From Torreya grandis (Eukaryota; Streptophyta; Pinopsida; Cupressales; Taxaceae), in contig JARHVA010000250.1 in NCBI GenBank assembly GCA_037957365.1, positions 833,501 to 897,500 on the forward strand: a stretch of 64,000 nucleotides of DNA, in the 5' to 3' direction. Both the position numbers and the translations under genes were made by a program. The notes below the pieces were generated by a model. It was not told the origin of the DNA and made no database searches. It saw nothing but the letters and a program-made list of their open reading frames with translations. Positions 12,142 through 23,737 of this stretch are shown one piece after another (position 1 is the stretch's first letter; each line of letters starts with the position of its first letter).

Positions 12142-13045
12142 ATGCCCATATGGAGGATTGAAAGGGTAAGTGGACCTCATATTCATTATTCACCTTCTTA
12201 CTTGTTGCTTACTGATGGTCAAGAACTAGGAAGACGTGAAGAGGCAATGCAGGTAGAATCCAAGAAAAAGTGGGAGCATGGCATGAATTCTTTAGAAAAG
12301 AACCAAGCAGGAGATTTGGTAGAGTTACCAGCCAAGATGAAAGCACTGAAAGATGAATGGATTCCCAGGTTAAAGAAGAGAGTGGATGGATACATGAGAT
12401 GGAAGGCTAGGATATATGGTCTTGAGGAAGCTATAGGATAGTGGTACAGGTTTTGATAGGTGGATGACAAAGTAGGGCTTCAGTCAATGTCAGTGTAACC
12501 ATTGCGTTTGTCTTACCAGGTGGATGATGGTCACAACATTATCCTATTACTGTATGTGGATAGCATGTTTGGTGTAGGTTCGTACATATAGGGAGTTGTT
12601 GAGCTAAGGGTAAGGTTAGTTTAGAGGTATGTCATGAAGAATTTGGGAGCAACAAAATTCTTTGGCATAAGAGACATGGAGATTTTTGTCTCTAGTGGGA
12701 GCTTATGTGAAGAAGGTGTTAGTGGGGTTCAATACACAGGATGTAGAACTAGTAAACACACCAAGGGCTGGACAGTTCAAGCTAGGCTTAGAATAGTGTT
12801 CGAAATCACATAAGGTCTAGTGTATACCTGAGTTTTCCCAAGCAGTGGGAGTTGTCAGAGAGTTTGGAGCCAATTTGGGGAAAGTGGATTCTCAGGTATC
12901 TAAGAGGGACCAGCAGTAGGGATTCATGTTATGCAGGGTCAAGGTCTTCACTACATGGAGTTGTAGGTTTGGGTGTGACAGGTTACTTGGATGATAAGAG
13001 GTGCACCACAAGTTGTGTAGTGGTTGGTCTTCAGGATTGAGCTTG
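12142..13045 (+). pseudogene. Copia reverse transcriptase and RNase H remnant
   Basis: The frame open to 12441 contains EEAMQVESKKKWEHGMNSLE, then DLVELPAKMKALKDEWI and RYKAR-like residues. This is the N-terminal block of the copia RT (RVT_2), which normally reads A-M-x-x-E...W-x-L-V-x-L-P. The central part of RT, some 130 residues, is missing. At about 12525-12590 LLYVDSMFGVGS corresponds to the active-site YVDD box, with the second Asp changed to Ser. MKNLGATKFFGIRDMEI (12629-12690) continues RT. RNase H follows with LRYLRGTSSRD and GYLDDKRCTTS (12885-13020). It ends at the TGA before the polypurine tract. Confidence 0.75.
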
Positions 13046-13116
13046 AAGAGGGATACAAGCTAGGAAATGAATTAGATGAAGGTATAGGTATAGGTACAGG
13101 TGTAGCTATTTATCTC

Positions 13117-13128
13117 CAAGTGGGAGAT
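13117..13128 (+). other. Copia polypurine tract
   Basis: CAAGTGGGAGAT lies directly before the 3' LTR. It matches the usual copia tract CAAGTGGGAGA and serves as plus-strand primer. Confidence 0.75.
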
Positions 13129-14157
13129 TATTAGGTTGTGGAGCTAAAAGCTTCACTAATGCAAACATGGAGGAGGTTGCTAGGTTGCTGAGTTGTAGAG
13201 TGAGTTGCATAGGAATAGACATCGGTCAGGCCAATCGACGTCGGTCAGATTACAGTGTAGAAGCAACCGACATTGGTTATTAGTCAGCTGACATCGGTCA
13301 GGAAGGAGCTGACGTCAGCAACCTATGTGTGCATGCAGTTTGCATGCGGGTTTCAAACTGGTCTATTTTTGGATAGGCAATTTGCATGTAAAGACTATTT
13401 CTGGTTTTGAGTTATGAGTCTAATTATTGTAATTAAGAAAGTCTAATTATTGTATGCATGAGATCTATATAATAGACTCATGGGCTATATTGTAAAATTG
13501 TACTAGTGAGAGAGCAAAGATTAGCTTCTTTAGAAGAGAGAGAGTAAGAGTGCTAGATAGCCAAGAGGGCTTGTAGAAGAGAGCCAAGATTAGATTCTCA
13601 TAGTTCCAAAGGGGTGCTGAGGGTGTATGATCAGGGAGAGTTTTAGGTTGTGCAAGTTCTGGTAGAAGATCCACCGGCGTACTGGTTGAAGACTCATAAG
13701 GACTTGGTGAGGCAAGGACAAGGGTTCTTTAGGGTGTAGAGATATTTGCATGGTAAGTAAGGTCTGTTGATGTGTAGGGTGTTGCAGGTTCAAGGGAGAT
13801 CTACTTGGAGTACGGTTGTGTACTTGGTGTACTGGCAACATTGTTACTAGCTGGTGGAGGTGAACAACAACTCTGTGTTTGAGTTGATTGTTGTGACTGT
13901 GATGAGAGAGTGAAGTGTTGAAGGAGAATTACAAGTGAACCCTAGAAGTGTGGGAGCTCTAGAGGTGTGGGAAGAAGAAGTGTGGCATCTTCTTTATTGT
14001 ATTTTCTTTTGAATGCTTATTAATACAATTGGGTATTGTCTCTCATATTCTGTGTTGTTTCATATTTCTAGTTACTTATTATTCTAGTTAAATTCTGTGT
14101 TTAGTTGCTAATACAAAGGTAATCAAGTGTGTCCTTAGTGGGCAGTAGATCCTGACA
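13129..14157 (+). repeat. Copia 3' LTR
   Basis: Collinear with 9926-10949 over its whole length, with scattered point changes and a few short indels (for example an extra GAA near 13975). It ends in CCTGACA and is followed by the ATATT duplication. Short minus-strand frames at 13465-13841 are chance frames in this LTR. Confidence 0.9.
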
Positions 14158-14162
14158 ATATT

Positions 14163-15149
14163 AAGGAATGGGTGGTCGATTTATCCCCAAATGCCCCACA
14201 CAAATGGATGTTTCCCATATATTCCATGTGGACCTTAGGCCAAATGTAGTTCTCATAGTATTTGGGATAGATGAAAAGTTTTGACAAGTAGATAAAAAAA
14301 ATTATAGTATAGATTAAAAATAGGAAGGGTTCATAAAATAGTGAGAGTATAATATAATGTATTCTCATAAAATAGTAAGTGTAAGGCATTATATGCTCAT
14401 AAAATGGCAAGAGCGTGAGATAATGGTTTCTCACAAAATGTCAAGAGCATGAGATAATGGTTAATCAAAAAATGGTGAGATAATAAGTCAATGGTAAATA
14501 AAATGGGAATGAAATCAGAAATAAAGAGTGGTTGAGATGATCCAAGATGCCCCATGCATCTAAGTGTTGCCTACATAGTCTGTGTGGACCTCAGGCTGAT
14601 GTAGTTCTCCCATAATTGGGAAGATATAATGAAGGAATGGTAATTATGAGTGGAAATGATTGGTATTCGATAAGAATTTCCCACCTAGAAGAGGAATAAG
14701 ATCCATTGACAAAATAAGTGATAGAAGGGCCAAATATTTTGTGACTTTATATCTTTCATTGATATTTTAATCCAAATTTTCACAAAATTTTGATTTTTAG
14801 GATTTTCTAGGTCTTTTCAATGTTTTTGGGTTTTTGTAATAAGTAAATCAAGGGAATATTCACAAATATATAAGTAAATTACTAGAGAATGAAAATAAAA
14901 TTAGGTAGGTGCTCAAACGAAAGCTAAATTGACTGCAATGGTAATGACCCTAAACCAAGTGTAGAACCCAAGGAAAAGGGGAATACCATGCAACAAAAAA
15001 ATTGGAATAGGAAGGCAAACAATGGGTAAATAATATAAGGGGTAAATTAAAGGATGTCTCATAGAACTAGCAAATAGGTAACACATAATGTTGATATACC
15101 CTAATATACTTGTTTACAAAGAGGTTATCAATGTCACTCACATTGAAGT
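14163..15149 (-). other. 3' untranslated region of element B with tandem repeats
   Basis: No gene. A unit of about 70 bp (AAATGCCCCACA... to GATGTAGTTCTC) occurs at about 14190-14262 and again at about 14548-14614. Between them, units of about 40 bp (CATAAAATAGTGAGAGTATA and variants) repeat four to five times at 14325-14480. Position after the integrase end and the repeat content fit a Tat/Ogre-type 3' UTR. Confidence 0.45.
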
Positions 15150-15435
15150 GCCTTCATAAATTTCATTTGAATCTTCATGTAAGACATATTGGTCATAATC
15201 AACATAATGATGGTAATAAAAAGTAAAAGGATAAGGATGGTCTATATAAATGGTAAAATGGGGGAAATGGGTGTATGTGAAATAAGTTCTCCCCAAGCAA
15301 GGGTTCTCATAAACAATGGTTCAAATTAGTTAAGCATACAAGTGTTTGAGATGAAAAATGTTCATAGGCTCCTTGAGATATTATCCATATGGTGTAGCCA
15401 ACTTGTATGCCCCATAACCATAATATTTTGTGACA
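15150..15435 (-). pseudogene. Integrase C-terminus of gypsy element B (left half)
   Basis: Read on the minus strand from 15435 downward, the frame gives YYGYGAYKLATP, then LKEPMNIFHLKHLYA. This is the well-conserved C-terminal block of plant Ty3/gypsy (Tat-like) integrases (G-A-Y-x-L...P-x-N...H-L-K-x-x-Y). The preceding residues of the block lie 29.5 kb away at 44924 and above, because element A inserted between them. With the duplicated ACATA counted once, the two halves rejoin in frame. Confidence 0.85.
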
Positions 15436-15440
15436 ACATA

Positions 15441-16620
15441 TGTGTATACACATAATATTTTTAAACTTATATTAATTATGACACTTTGTATCTGATAGGG
15501 AACCTGTCGTGTCTCAATCTCTCTGAGTGCATGCCTTAAGGGGTGCACTAGGAAAGGGGTGGGTAGACCATTAGTGCTTCACATGATTATTATCCCTTTT
15601 GACACTTGTTATCTACACATTTGTCTTCTAAAATACTTATCCTTAAGTTTGTTCTTCTTTATTTTACCATTGTTAGTTATTTGCTACATTTTATCCTCCT
15701 ATTCTTCACCTTAATCCCATTTTATCAGTCAGATGTACTAGGTTGACTGGGTTGACTTTGTATAGTTTTGGGTGATTTTCACTTAGGAACTAGTTTGACT
15801 CTTGGCTGACCTAGCTCATGACCTAGTAAATAATTATCTAAAACTATGCTAGGTCAAACCTGTTAGCCAAGATTTTTTGAAAGGGTTTAGGTTCAAATCC
15901 ACCTATATATACAAGTGCATTTTTCCATTATTTAGAGAAGAGAATAAGTAAGAGTTATTTTCCATCTCCTTATTGACCATTCTACTTGAGGAGCAAGCTT
16001 AGGGTTTCATAATTTCTTTGGAAATATGGATCTTATCTTGTGGGGAAGTCTTTTGGATGCATTGATAGGTTGTGTAGCCTAGAGATTATTTATCCTTGTC
16101 ATCCTTCCATACCACAACAACCTCTTACAAATCACCTTGTCTAAGGGAGAGATTGAGGCTCGACAGGTTGATCTTTAAAGGTAACTATTCCTAACTTTGT
16201 TCCTCCTTTGTAAGAGTAGATAGATATATATTTGTACCTATCTTCCATGCAATAATATTCCATATACTTTGATGTGAGTATATGTCTCTTATGCATGTTT
16301 ATTTTATTGTTTCTAACCCCCACTTTCTGCCACAAGATTTGGTGAGCACTAGATTAGATTTACTTTACTTGTTATTAGTTTAGTGAGCTATCAAAACACA
16401 TGACTCCCTTATGGTTATTACATGATTGTGTTTGACTAAAGTCTTTGGAACCCTCCCTAACATAGTGTATTATGGTAAGAGATCCATTAATCAATTCTAG
16501 TGGATCCCCATATTTGTCATGTTCTTGCTTAACAAATGTATCCCCAATCAGAAGTGTATGGTATGATCTATCTTATCTGAGTTAGGATTGATTTATAGAC
16601 ATGATGCATTTTTTATTACA
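15441..16620 (+). repeat. Gypsy A 5' LTR
   Basis: Starts TGTGTATACACATAATATTT and ends GATGCATTTTTTATTACA. It matches 43767-44919 along its whole length. A TATA-like CCTATATATACAAGTG at 15901-15916 is conserved in the other copy (44237-44252). Confidence 0.85.
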
Positions 16621-16956
16621 TACATTCTAGTGAACTCGATGTGAATCTAACCCTTGAAATTTTTTGATTCGCTTATTTTATTATTTTATCATTTTATTTT
16701 TCATATATTTTCAATCTTGGGTTGATTGTATCGACATAGTACTAACTTCTATGTGTAGGTTTAACACATAATCATATAAATATGACTTTGCTCTATCTAT
16801 GCAGGTTCTTCTTTAGGTACAAGCTACCTAGTTGACATAATATAGGTTTTCAAACTTTTAGACATCTAGTTCAACATACTAGGTTGACCCAATTGACCTT
16901 GTACATTTCAAACATATAGTTCAACATACTAAGTCAACCTAGTCAACCTTGTACAC
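16621..16956 (+). other. Gypsy A leader, left of the CACTA insertion
   Basis: Non-coding leader after the 5' LTR. The primer site should begin within the first bases (ACATTCTAGTGAACTCGATG), but I could not match it to a tRNA. From about 16855 it becomes a tandem array continued at 33279. Confidence 0.5.
16855..16956 (+). repeat. 51 bp tandem array, left part (split by CACTA)
   Basis: Two units of about 51 bp begin at about 16855 and 16907, each with ATCTAGTTCAACATACTAGG and a TTGACC...CCTTGTACA block. The third unit starts at 33279 on the other side of the CACTA element, in the phase expected if the CACTA DNA and one CAC are removed. Confidence 0.7.
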
Positions 16957-17160
16957 CACTAGTAGAATTTAGCAAATAAATGACTACATGACTAAAAATT
17001 TTAGTCACAACAACTAAAAATATCTAAATAATACTATTTTTTTGTAACTTAGCTATAAATGAGTAAATAAATGACTAATTTGGTCATCAACTAAAAAATT
17101 ATTTAATCATATAAATAAAAATGACTAAATAGTTACTCACGCAAATACAAATTAGATGAA
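16957..17160 (+). repeat. CACTA left end with subterminal repeats
   Basis: After the terminal CACTAG, motifs of the type AAATGACTAAAT occur at 16978, 16986, 17067 and 17124, plus inverted forms (TTTAGTCAC, TTGGTCATC). In En/Spm elements such subterminal repeats bind the TNPA-type protein. Confidence 0.65.
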
Positions 17161-18012
17161 ACTTTTTAAAAAAATTAGTAGGAGTGTATTCATTGAATAT
17201 TTCCTCATTTTCTTAGTTGTTAATTAACCTAGCACTGAGGCATTTTGGGTTATAGTAATGACTTGCATGGGTGATAAAGCTTATCTGGAGAGGACCTAGA
17301 GACTTTTGAAAAGGTGAGCAAGGAATTTAGAGTTTGCTACAAAGAATTTGAAGTTAACAAGGCCATTTGTAGTGAATTTATATTTAGGGATGCCATCTAC
17401 AATGAATTCAAAGGTAATTTAAAACCCTCACTACATTAAACACAATATCTATATATTTGTTACTGGCAACTTATTGTAGTTACATAGGCAATTGAGTACT
17501 AGAACCATAGATGTAGCTTAGGGTTTAAGGGACCATTTTTTCATTATTATTGATTAAAAAATTATTATAGATGGGGAGTTTATATTCATTCCATTATATT
17601 ATAAAAATTATTAATATTGATTAAAAATTCACTTTGTTATAAAAAAACCCTACGAGTTTTATATTCATTCAAAAAAATTCTCCCTAGGGAAGCTACAAAT
17701 TCCCAGAGAGCTTTCCCAAGGTCTTATTTTCCTTCTTATATGGGTGAAGGAAGGTATCCGATTTAAACCTTTCACATTTCAAAAAATTAATTTTCATATA
17801 CCCACCTCTTAATATGACCTATTACAACATATACTTTTTGACAAGTCTTAAGAATACCACCAAATATATTTTGAATACATATTAGAAAGCATAAAAACAA
17901 GAAAAAGACAAAACAAGAGGATGTCTAAGATTTTTTGGTGCCATGTTGATGCCAACTTGATGCTCATTTATCCTATGCATACTTGGCTTATTTATTCTTT
18001 ATTTTTCAAATA
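17161..18012. other. Spacer inside CACTA, no gene
   Basis: Short imperfect direct repeats (for example TTTATATTCATTCCATT-like at 17580 and 17660). Nothing coding is recognised. Confidence 0.4.
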
Positions 18013-21000
18013 TTAATTCTCCCATTGGTACACTATGAAATCACTAGGCCACTTATATTCTTGGATCTGGAGTAGGTTAGCCTGGTGATCTTTCCATCTT
18101 TGGTCTAACAACACTTTGACATAAATGAAAAACTTTTCATATCCAACATCCATATCAATTACTCTATCCAAAATAACATTGAATTTGAGAACATTTATGT
18201 TTTGATCTTTTCTCAAGGAATCAATGACTTGAGAAACTATTTGACCATATACAGCTTTCCATGCATCAAAAAATTATATCTTTTTATCCTCTATCAAAAT
18301 GGAAGGAATAAACTAGTGTTTGAAGGTAGAAAAAGAATCAACCTTTGCTTGTATTTTTTTCTTCTCACCATTCACATACTATAATTCATGCAAGATCATT
18401 TTCACTATCTTCTCTATTGGCTTGAATGAGGCAGGAGCACCTGGATGTCTTTGTATAAATTTGCATAAGGTTATCAATTTATAGTGTGTAGGTTTCCATT
18501 TCTTGTATATTGGATCAAAAATAGAAATATTAACCTTCAACTAATTGATGGCTTGAGACAAGGAAGAATAGAATTCATGCACATCTCCCAACTTGTCAAC
18601 AACCAATTTTACTATGTATTCCAAAATACTCTCAAACACCTTAAGGATTTTCAATTTTTCCTCATCCTTTGTCTTCTAATTTTTCTTTCTCAAATCTTCA
18701 ATTTATTTTTCCAACTTCAACTTCAATGCATTCAATTGATCAACTGGGACTGTACTATCACTAGTTTTTTTTCGCATAAGGTCTTGGTATGGCACAATTT
18801 CTTGGCTTTGAGAATCACCACCATTAAACTTCTACTTTAGTTTTCCATTTTACAAATATAGCCTATTGACTTCATCATTCATCTCAATTTGATTTTTTTC
18901 ATAGTCAAGCAATCGTTGTTCCATTTTCTTGACAATAGCTTGTGTGAACATTACAGAGTACATAGTAAGGGTGGTAGCTTCAAGCACTAATGTATCCTAA
19001 AAAATTTTAACCATAGCTATTCCCCTTAACTCTTGGACTACATCAATAAATATTAGCTTATTGGTGTTCTTCTATCTGGCCCATATTGCTAGAGTATCTG
19101 TCTTTGGGTTAAACCCACAACCACTGACACCATCCTCATAATAAAACTCAAAAACCATCATGGGGTCATCTTGATTTCTCACTTAGTCCAACAAAAACAT
19201 TTTATTCAATTCAAGGCCAGGGATGATCAACATATTACTCTTCAAAACCATTTGTTTAGCCTCATCATGGCTGACATTTATTTCATCAATTTTCAAATCC
19301 TTGAAAGTCTATATCACAATTTAACCATGATGAGATTCATCAGCACCCATTTTATTTATTTCCACCTTTTCTTTAAATTATTTCATCTTCATTTTGATCC
19401 AAAAATATTTTAATTCTAGGGTATTTATGAAATCATCATCCTCAATGAACCTCATATAAGCCACAACCCTTTCATCTTCTTGTAGTTTAGGCTCACCTTG
19501 TGCCTGTTCATCCATTTTTACTTCTAGTTTGTGTGCTTCTATTTCTTGACTAAAAAGGGGTTGATCAACTTCTTTTTACTCTCCCATATTCCTTAAAATG
19601 CTATCCACCTCCTAAAATTCACCAACTCCTTCAGTCATTTCATATGGAACCAGTGGAGAAACATCATCAGTCTTTTGCCTTTTAGCTGGTGGTGAATTAG
19701 GAATAGTTGGATCTTGCACTGACATTGCATCTAGACCAAATTCTTGAATCACAAATCCTATTGGATTTTTGAAAAGGAGGTTGGTAGCCTTTATAGGCTA
19801 TTTCTTAGACTTGCCATATATTTTTTCAAAATTATCAATTATCAAATTTATTCTTTTCAAAGGGTCCTTCTCTTCAACAAAAAATCCTTAAAAATTAGGG
19901 TTTTATTTTATTTTATCATCCTCAATCTTATTAAAAATTTCCCATTTTGTTTTCCTATTATATACCTCTTGAAAAGTGACACAATTTTTTATCACATCCT
20001 CATCAAAATTGATTTGATGGGATATCCCCATCCTAGTAAGGATGACTTGTCTAACATAGTTCATGTGACCCTCTATATCACAAACCCTTTTTGTCCCTAA
20101 TTTCAAAGAATATTTAACATTAAAATAGGCTTGAAACTCCTCCAAGGTATCTGCACCAATGTACCATTCACCAAACATAGTGAAATATGGAAGAAATGTG
20201 CCTTTTTTTTGTTTTTTCATCACATCTTTCTCCATCTAGAGCATTTGCCACATGAATTCAAGAAAATTAATTCTATTTGGAAAAAATTTTGGTAACACAT
20301 GGGATGGATGAGTACACCCATATACTCTAATTATATTATGGTTAGGCAAGAAATATCAATTATCAAAGTTTTTTTTGTGACCCTATTCTATCCTATGATC
20401 AAGAGGCCTTAAAATTTCTCTAACCTCTTTGGTCAATATAGGAAAAAGGCTACCAAGGGAATTCATTATTATGATTGAGAAACCATCATGGAACACACCA
20501 TAGTTACTGTTCTAACAATGAGTGTCCCATTTGTAACACCAACACTATGTAGGCAATCTCTATCCCTTTTGATCAATCATGCTCAAGTCTATCCTTTTGG
20601 GCCAATTCCTTCTATTCTAATACAAAATTAAATGACACAACAAAGAATAATATTTTAACTCCATAAGTGTCTTGTTTTCCCTTATTTAAAAAAATCTATC
20701 ATGTAATTTATACTCAATAAAATGATACAAAATAATACTTAACATTAACCTCTGGGTTCTATATTCTCATGGCCATCATTATCATGCCAATTGGCATTAT
20801 ATCTTGGGCATTAATTCCTAGCACTTGACACAACAAAATATGTCCTTTTGAAATACATAACAAAGTCATCAACTAGAAAAGGATCAACTATAGTGTGTGG
20901 AATTTAAATCCTTCTATTATTAGCCCCTTTCCTCATGTACATGGGGAAATCATCACTCCTATGTGTATTTCTCAAACTGGCATATTCTTGTTCACTCTTC

Positions 21001-21577
21001 TTCAAGTCAAATTTTGTGAGGGATTTCTTGTTGAGCATGAAGTAATCAATGATTGCATTTCTATCCACAGCCACTAATGGTCACCCATTTGGTAACTTGA
21101 TAGTTTTAGTGGCTATATGATAGTATTTTGCCAATATCTTGATCAAACCCACATTAATGAATACATTTGGCACCACAATCTTAACCAAATTCAAATTCTA
21201 TGGGTTTGCAACTAGTCCCTATCAATCTTGCTTTTCACAAAAATAGAAAAAAGGGTTCCATATTAAGATAGGGATTCTATCATCCTGACATCCCTCTACT
21301 AAATCTTTGAATATTTTCTTATACCTTTTATCAAAAAAAATTAGAAAAATGTCCAACAATGATTGTTGAAGGGGCCACTTCTTAGGAATAAGGGTTTAGT
21401 GTTTTTAATTGTAGACTCAAATTTCTTAGGTGACATAGTTTGAACTAGGGTTTTGATAGTCACTTGCTCTACTAAACTAGTTGAAAATAAATACCAACTT
21501 TTATGAAGAGAGTGATGAGGCAGACTTACCCAGTTGGAAGATGGCTGAAGTGCACATATAGAACTTAAATTCATCAT
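18013..21577 (-). pseudogene. Unrecognised decayed gene, antisense inside CACTA (about 1,190 codons)
   Basis: I do not recognise this gene. On the minus strand a continuous coding signal runs from about 21577 to the stop at 18013, with changes of frame and stops that mostly look like CAA to TAA or CAG to TAG. Features in order: FDKRYKKIFKDLVEGCQDD near 21300; VDRNAIIDYF with DLKKSEQEY near 21000; the longest open part at 20235-19903 (FTMFGEWYIGADTLEEF); a nuclear-localisation-like SPPAKRQKTDD near 19680; an acidic stretch; a probable coiled coil at about 18900-18620 (QLNALKLKLEK, then IEDLRKKN); and a basic end with DQRWKDHQANLLQIQEYKWP. It points away from the TNP2 gene. It may be captured host sequence or an extra transposon gene. 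Confidence 0.5.
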
Positions 21578-21954
21578 CTATAACCACCATTGAATTTTCT
21601 TGAATGATGAAATATATAGAAATTCCAAATTTTATTCTACTATAGAGTTGGTTATTTCACCATTACTTTGGTTCATGCCACAAAATTGACAAATCTTAGA
21701 ATTTAAGTCTTTCAAACATAGACCATTGATTTATTCCAATCTAATGTTTGGGTTGGTATTTTAATCATGAGCATCAATGATAACCACTATGGGGTGGTGA
21801 TATAGTCATTTTAGCATTTAATACTTTACTACATCACTATAAGACCTATTTACATCTATCACAGGACTACAAGAGCTTCTAGATGGTTATACCACATCTT
21901 TCACCACTTACCACCACCCCACAAGCCTTGATACACATCATTGTGGGATGGAAA
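21578..21954. other. Spacer upstream of the antisense gene
   Basis: No coding signal that I can follow. It would contain the promoter of the minus-strand gene, but I see no clear TATA box. Confidence 0.35.
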
Positions 21955-22720
21955 GATACATGTTACCCCTTATACCTCTTATCATGTTAATGCCAACCTT
22001 TGATCTGACCATCACGGAACTATAGGATCCTTTAACATGCCTTCACTATTTATTGTATCACTGCAAGCATTGGATTTAACTATGGTGGGAGCATGGGACA
22101 TACTTTATATAACTATTACTATTTATCTCTAACCCATAGGACCTTCTTTGAACTATCATGGGGCTATGATATGTGTTAATATGCTCCTAATAGGGTTCTT
22201 GAGTAGAGAATTCATTCATTTTGATTCATATGTACCTTCTATAGTTAATTTTTTGACCTAGAGTGTCAAGGAAAATATTAAAAAAATATAGAGTGCAAAC
22301 TCTAGAGAGTAAATATCTCTAACTATGTATATTAGGTTTTGGGTGTCTAATGTCCATTAAATGAATCTTTAATAGTGAGACATTGTGTGATAGAATAATA
22401 AAATTGATGAGAATACTAAAATAACAAAATATATGTCTCATATATTATGAATGGTAGGATTGTAGGATACATGTTACCCCTTATACCTCATACTATGTTA
22501 CCACCAACCTTTGATCTAACCATCACAAGACCGTGGGATCCTTTGGCATCCCTTCACTATTTAGACTATCACAGTAAGCATTGGATGTAACTATGGTAGG
22601 AGTGTGGGACATACTTTATATAACTATTACCACTTACTAGTAGCCTACAAGACCTTCTCTAAACTATCATGGGGTCATGGTAACCTATCTCTATATACCA
22701 TAACATTGCAAGTGAAGTTC
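21955..22720 (+). repeat. Two-copy direct repeat of about 220 bp
   Basis: The segment from GATACATGTTACCCCTTATA at about 21955 to ACTATCATGGGGCTATG at about 22170 recurs at about 22467-22685 with the same order of sub-blocks (CACTATTTA, AGCATTGGAT, GGGACATACTTTATATAACT). The copies are about 510 bp apart. Nothing coding is seen in either. Confidence 0.65.
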
Positions 22721-22939
22721 ATGTATGCTGTGGGGAAGTGGTAACTATATTTTAACTTCCTTTGGTTCTTGAACACCCACCAAAGCTATTTTAATGTACT
22801 ATGGGGATGCAGTAAGAGACAAAAAACACATCAGTGATCAAAATACAAATGTATTTCACATGGATATTATATGGGATGCTTATGAATGACTCAGAATAAT
22901 TATAAAAGGAATATGGACTCTTAAGATGAATTTTATGAA

Positions 22940-23310
22940 TTTTGGAAAAAATGACTCAAAGAAATGTGGTCTCATGGTGATGGAATGCCATGAGGAATTC
23001 CATGACAAGAGAATTATTATGGATTTTCATGGCATTCCATCACCATGAGACTGAGGCATTTTTTCAACTAGTTCACTACCTTATCTATGATATTGCTTAC
23101 TATTATGCTTTGATAGATTTTTTCTAAGCATCTATATCTTGTTCAAAATCACTTATTTTAGGATTTTAGCCATAGCAACAAGGCAGTGAAATATTTGATA
23201 AAATTATTTAGTAGGAATGTATGAAAAATGTGGTAGCATAGATAAGGTAGTGAACTGTTTGAAAAATTACCTCAAAGAAATGTGGTTTCATGGAATGCCA
23301 TGATAAACAA
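22940..23310. repeat. Fold-back repeat cluster with perfect 23 bp arms
   Basis: TCTCATGGTGATGGAATGCC and the next three bases (22970-22992) are repeated exactly in inverse at 23028-23050, with a 35 bp loop. Outside these, the block around 22950-22968 has a counterpart in inverse just after the right arm. The sequence at 23237-23300 repeats parts of both arms (ATAGATAAGGTAGTGAAC, CTCAAAGAAATGTGG). The whole could fold into a branched hairpin. No flanking duplication was identified. Confidence 0.6.
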
Positions 23311-23737
23311 ATAAAATTGGTAGCTAATTCTAGTTATTAGTTATGCAATGTGAATTAATTGCATAACTACTTAGGTTGAATTTGTAAAAACTATATTGTA
23401 ATTGAAATTTTGTCATCTATCAACATCTAATTATTAGTTAGGCAATGTGAATTAATGCTTTGAGTTTGAAAGATGTGTAATGCAATGTAATCAATAGTTT
23501 GAATATAAACTAAAAATATATATATATATATTACAATTCATTAGTTAAACTCTATATAAATCTATTGCTATGAAAATTCCTTTCAATTAAAAAAAAATAT
23601 TTTTTATCTCTTAGTCTACAATTTTTAACATTTTTTGAAAAATCTTTTTTTTCACGATATTTTCAAAAAATCTTGAACTTTTGGTTTGCCAATATTTTTC
23701 ATAAAATATGTTTGTTTCTATTTGTAGAATATTACAT

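Larger units (their letters stand above)
9926..14157 (+). mobile_element. Ty1/copia retrotransposon, internally deleted
   Basis: Two direct repeats of about 1 kb (9926-10949 and 13129-14157) flank a 2.2 kb internal region with a tRNA-Met type primer site, pol fragments and a polypurine tract in the correct order. The 5 bp target duplication ATATT is at 9921-9925 and 14158-14162. Full copia elements have an internal region of about 4-5 kb. Here most of gag, the integrase core and the middle of RT are gone, so the element is non-autonomous. It is visibly less AT-rich and keeps more CpG than its surroundings, and its LTRs are close to identical over long stretches. I infer it is among the youngest insertions in the window. 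Confidence 0.9.

Noticed and set aside
13465..13841. Minus-strand frames of 69 and 83 codons
   Set aside because: They lie wholly in the copia 3' LTR, opposite to its transcription, with no matching frame in the 5' LTR.
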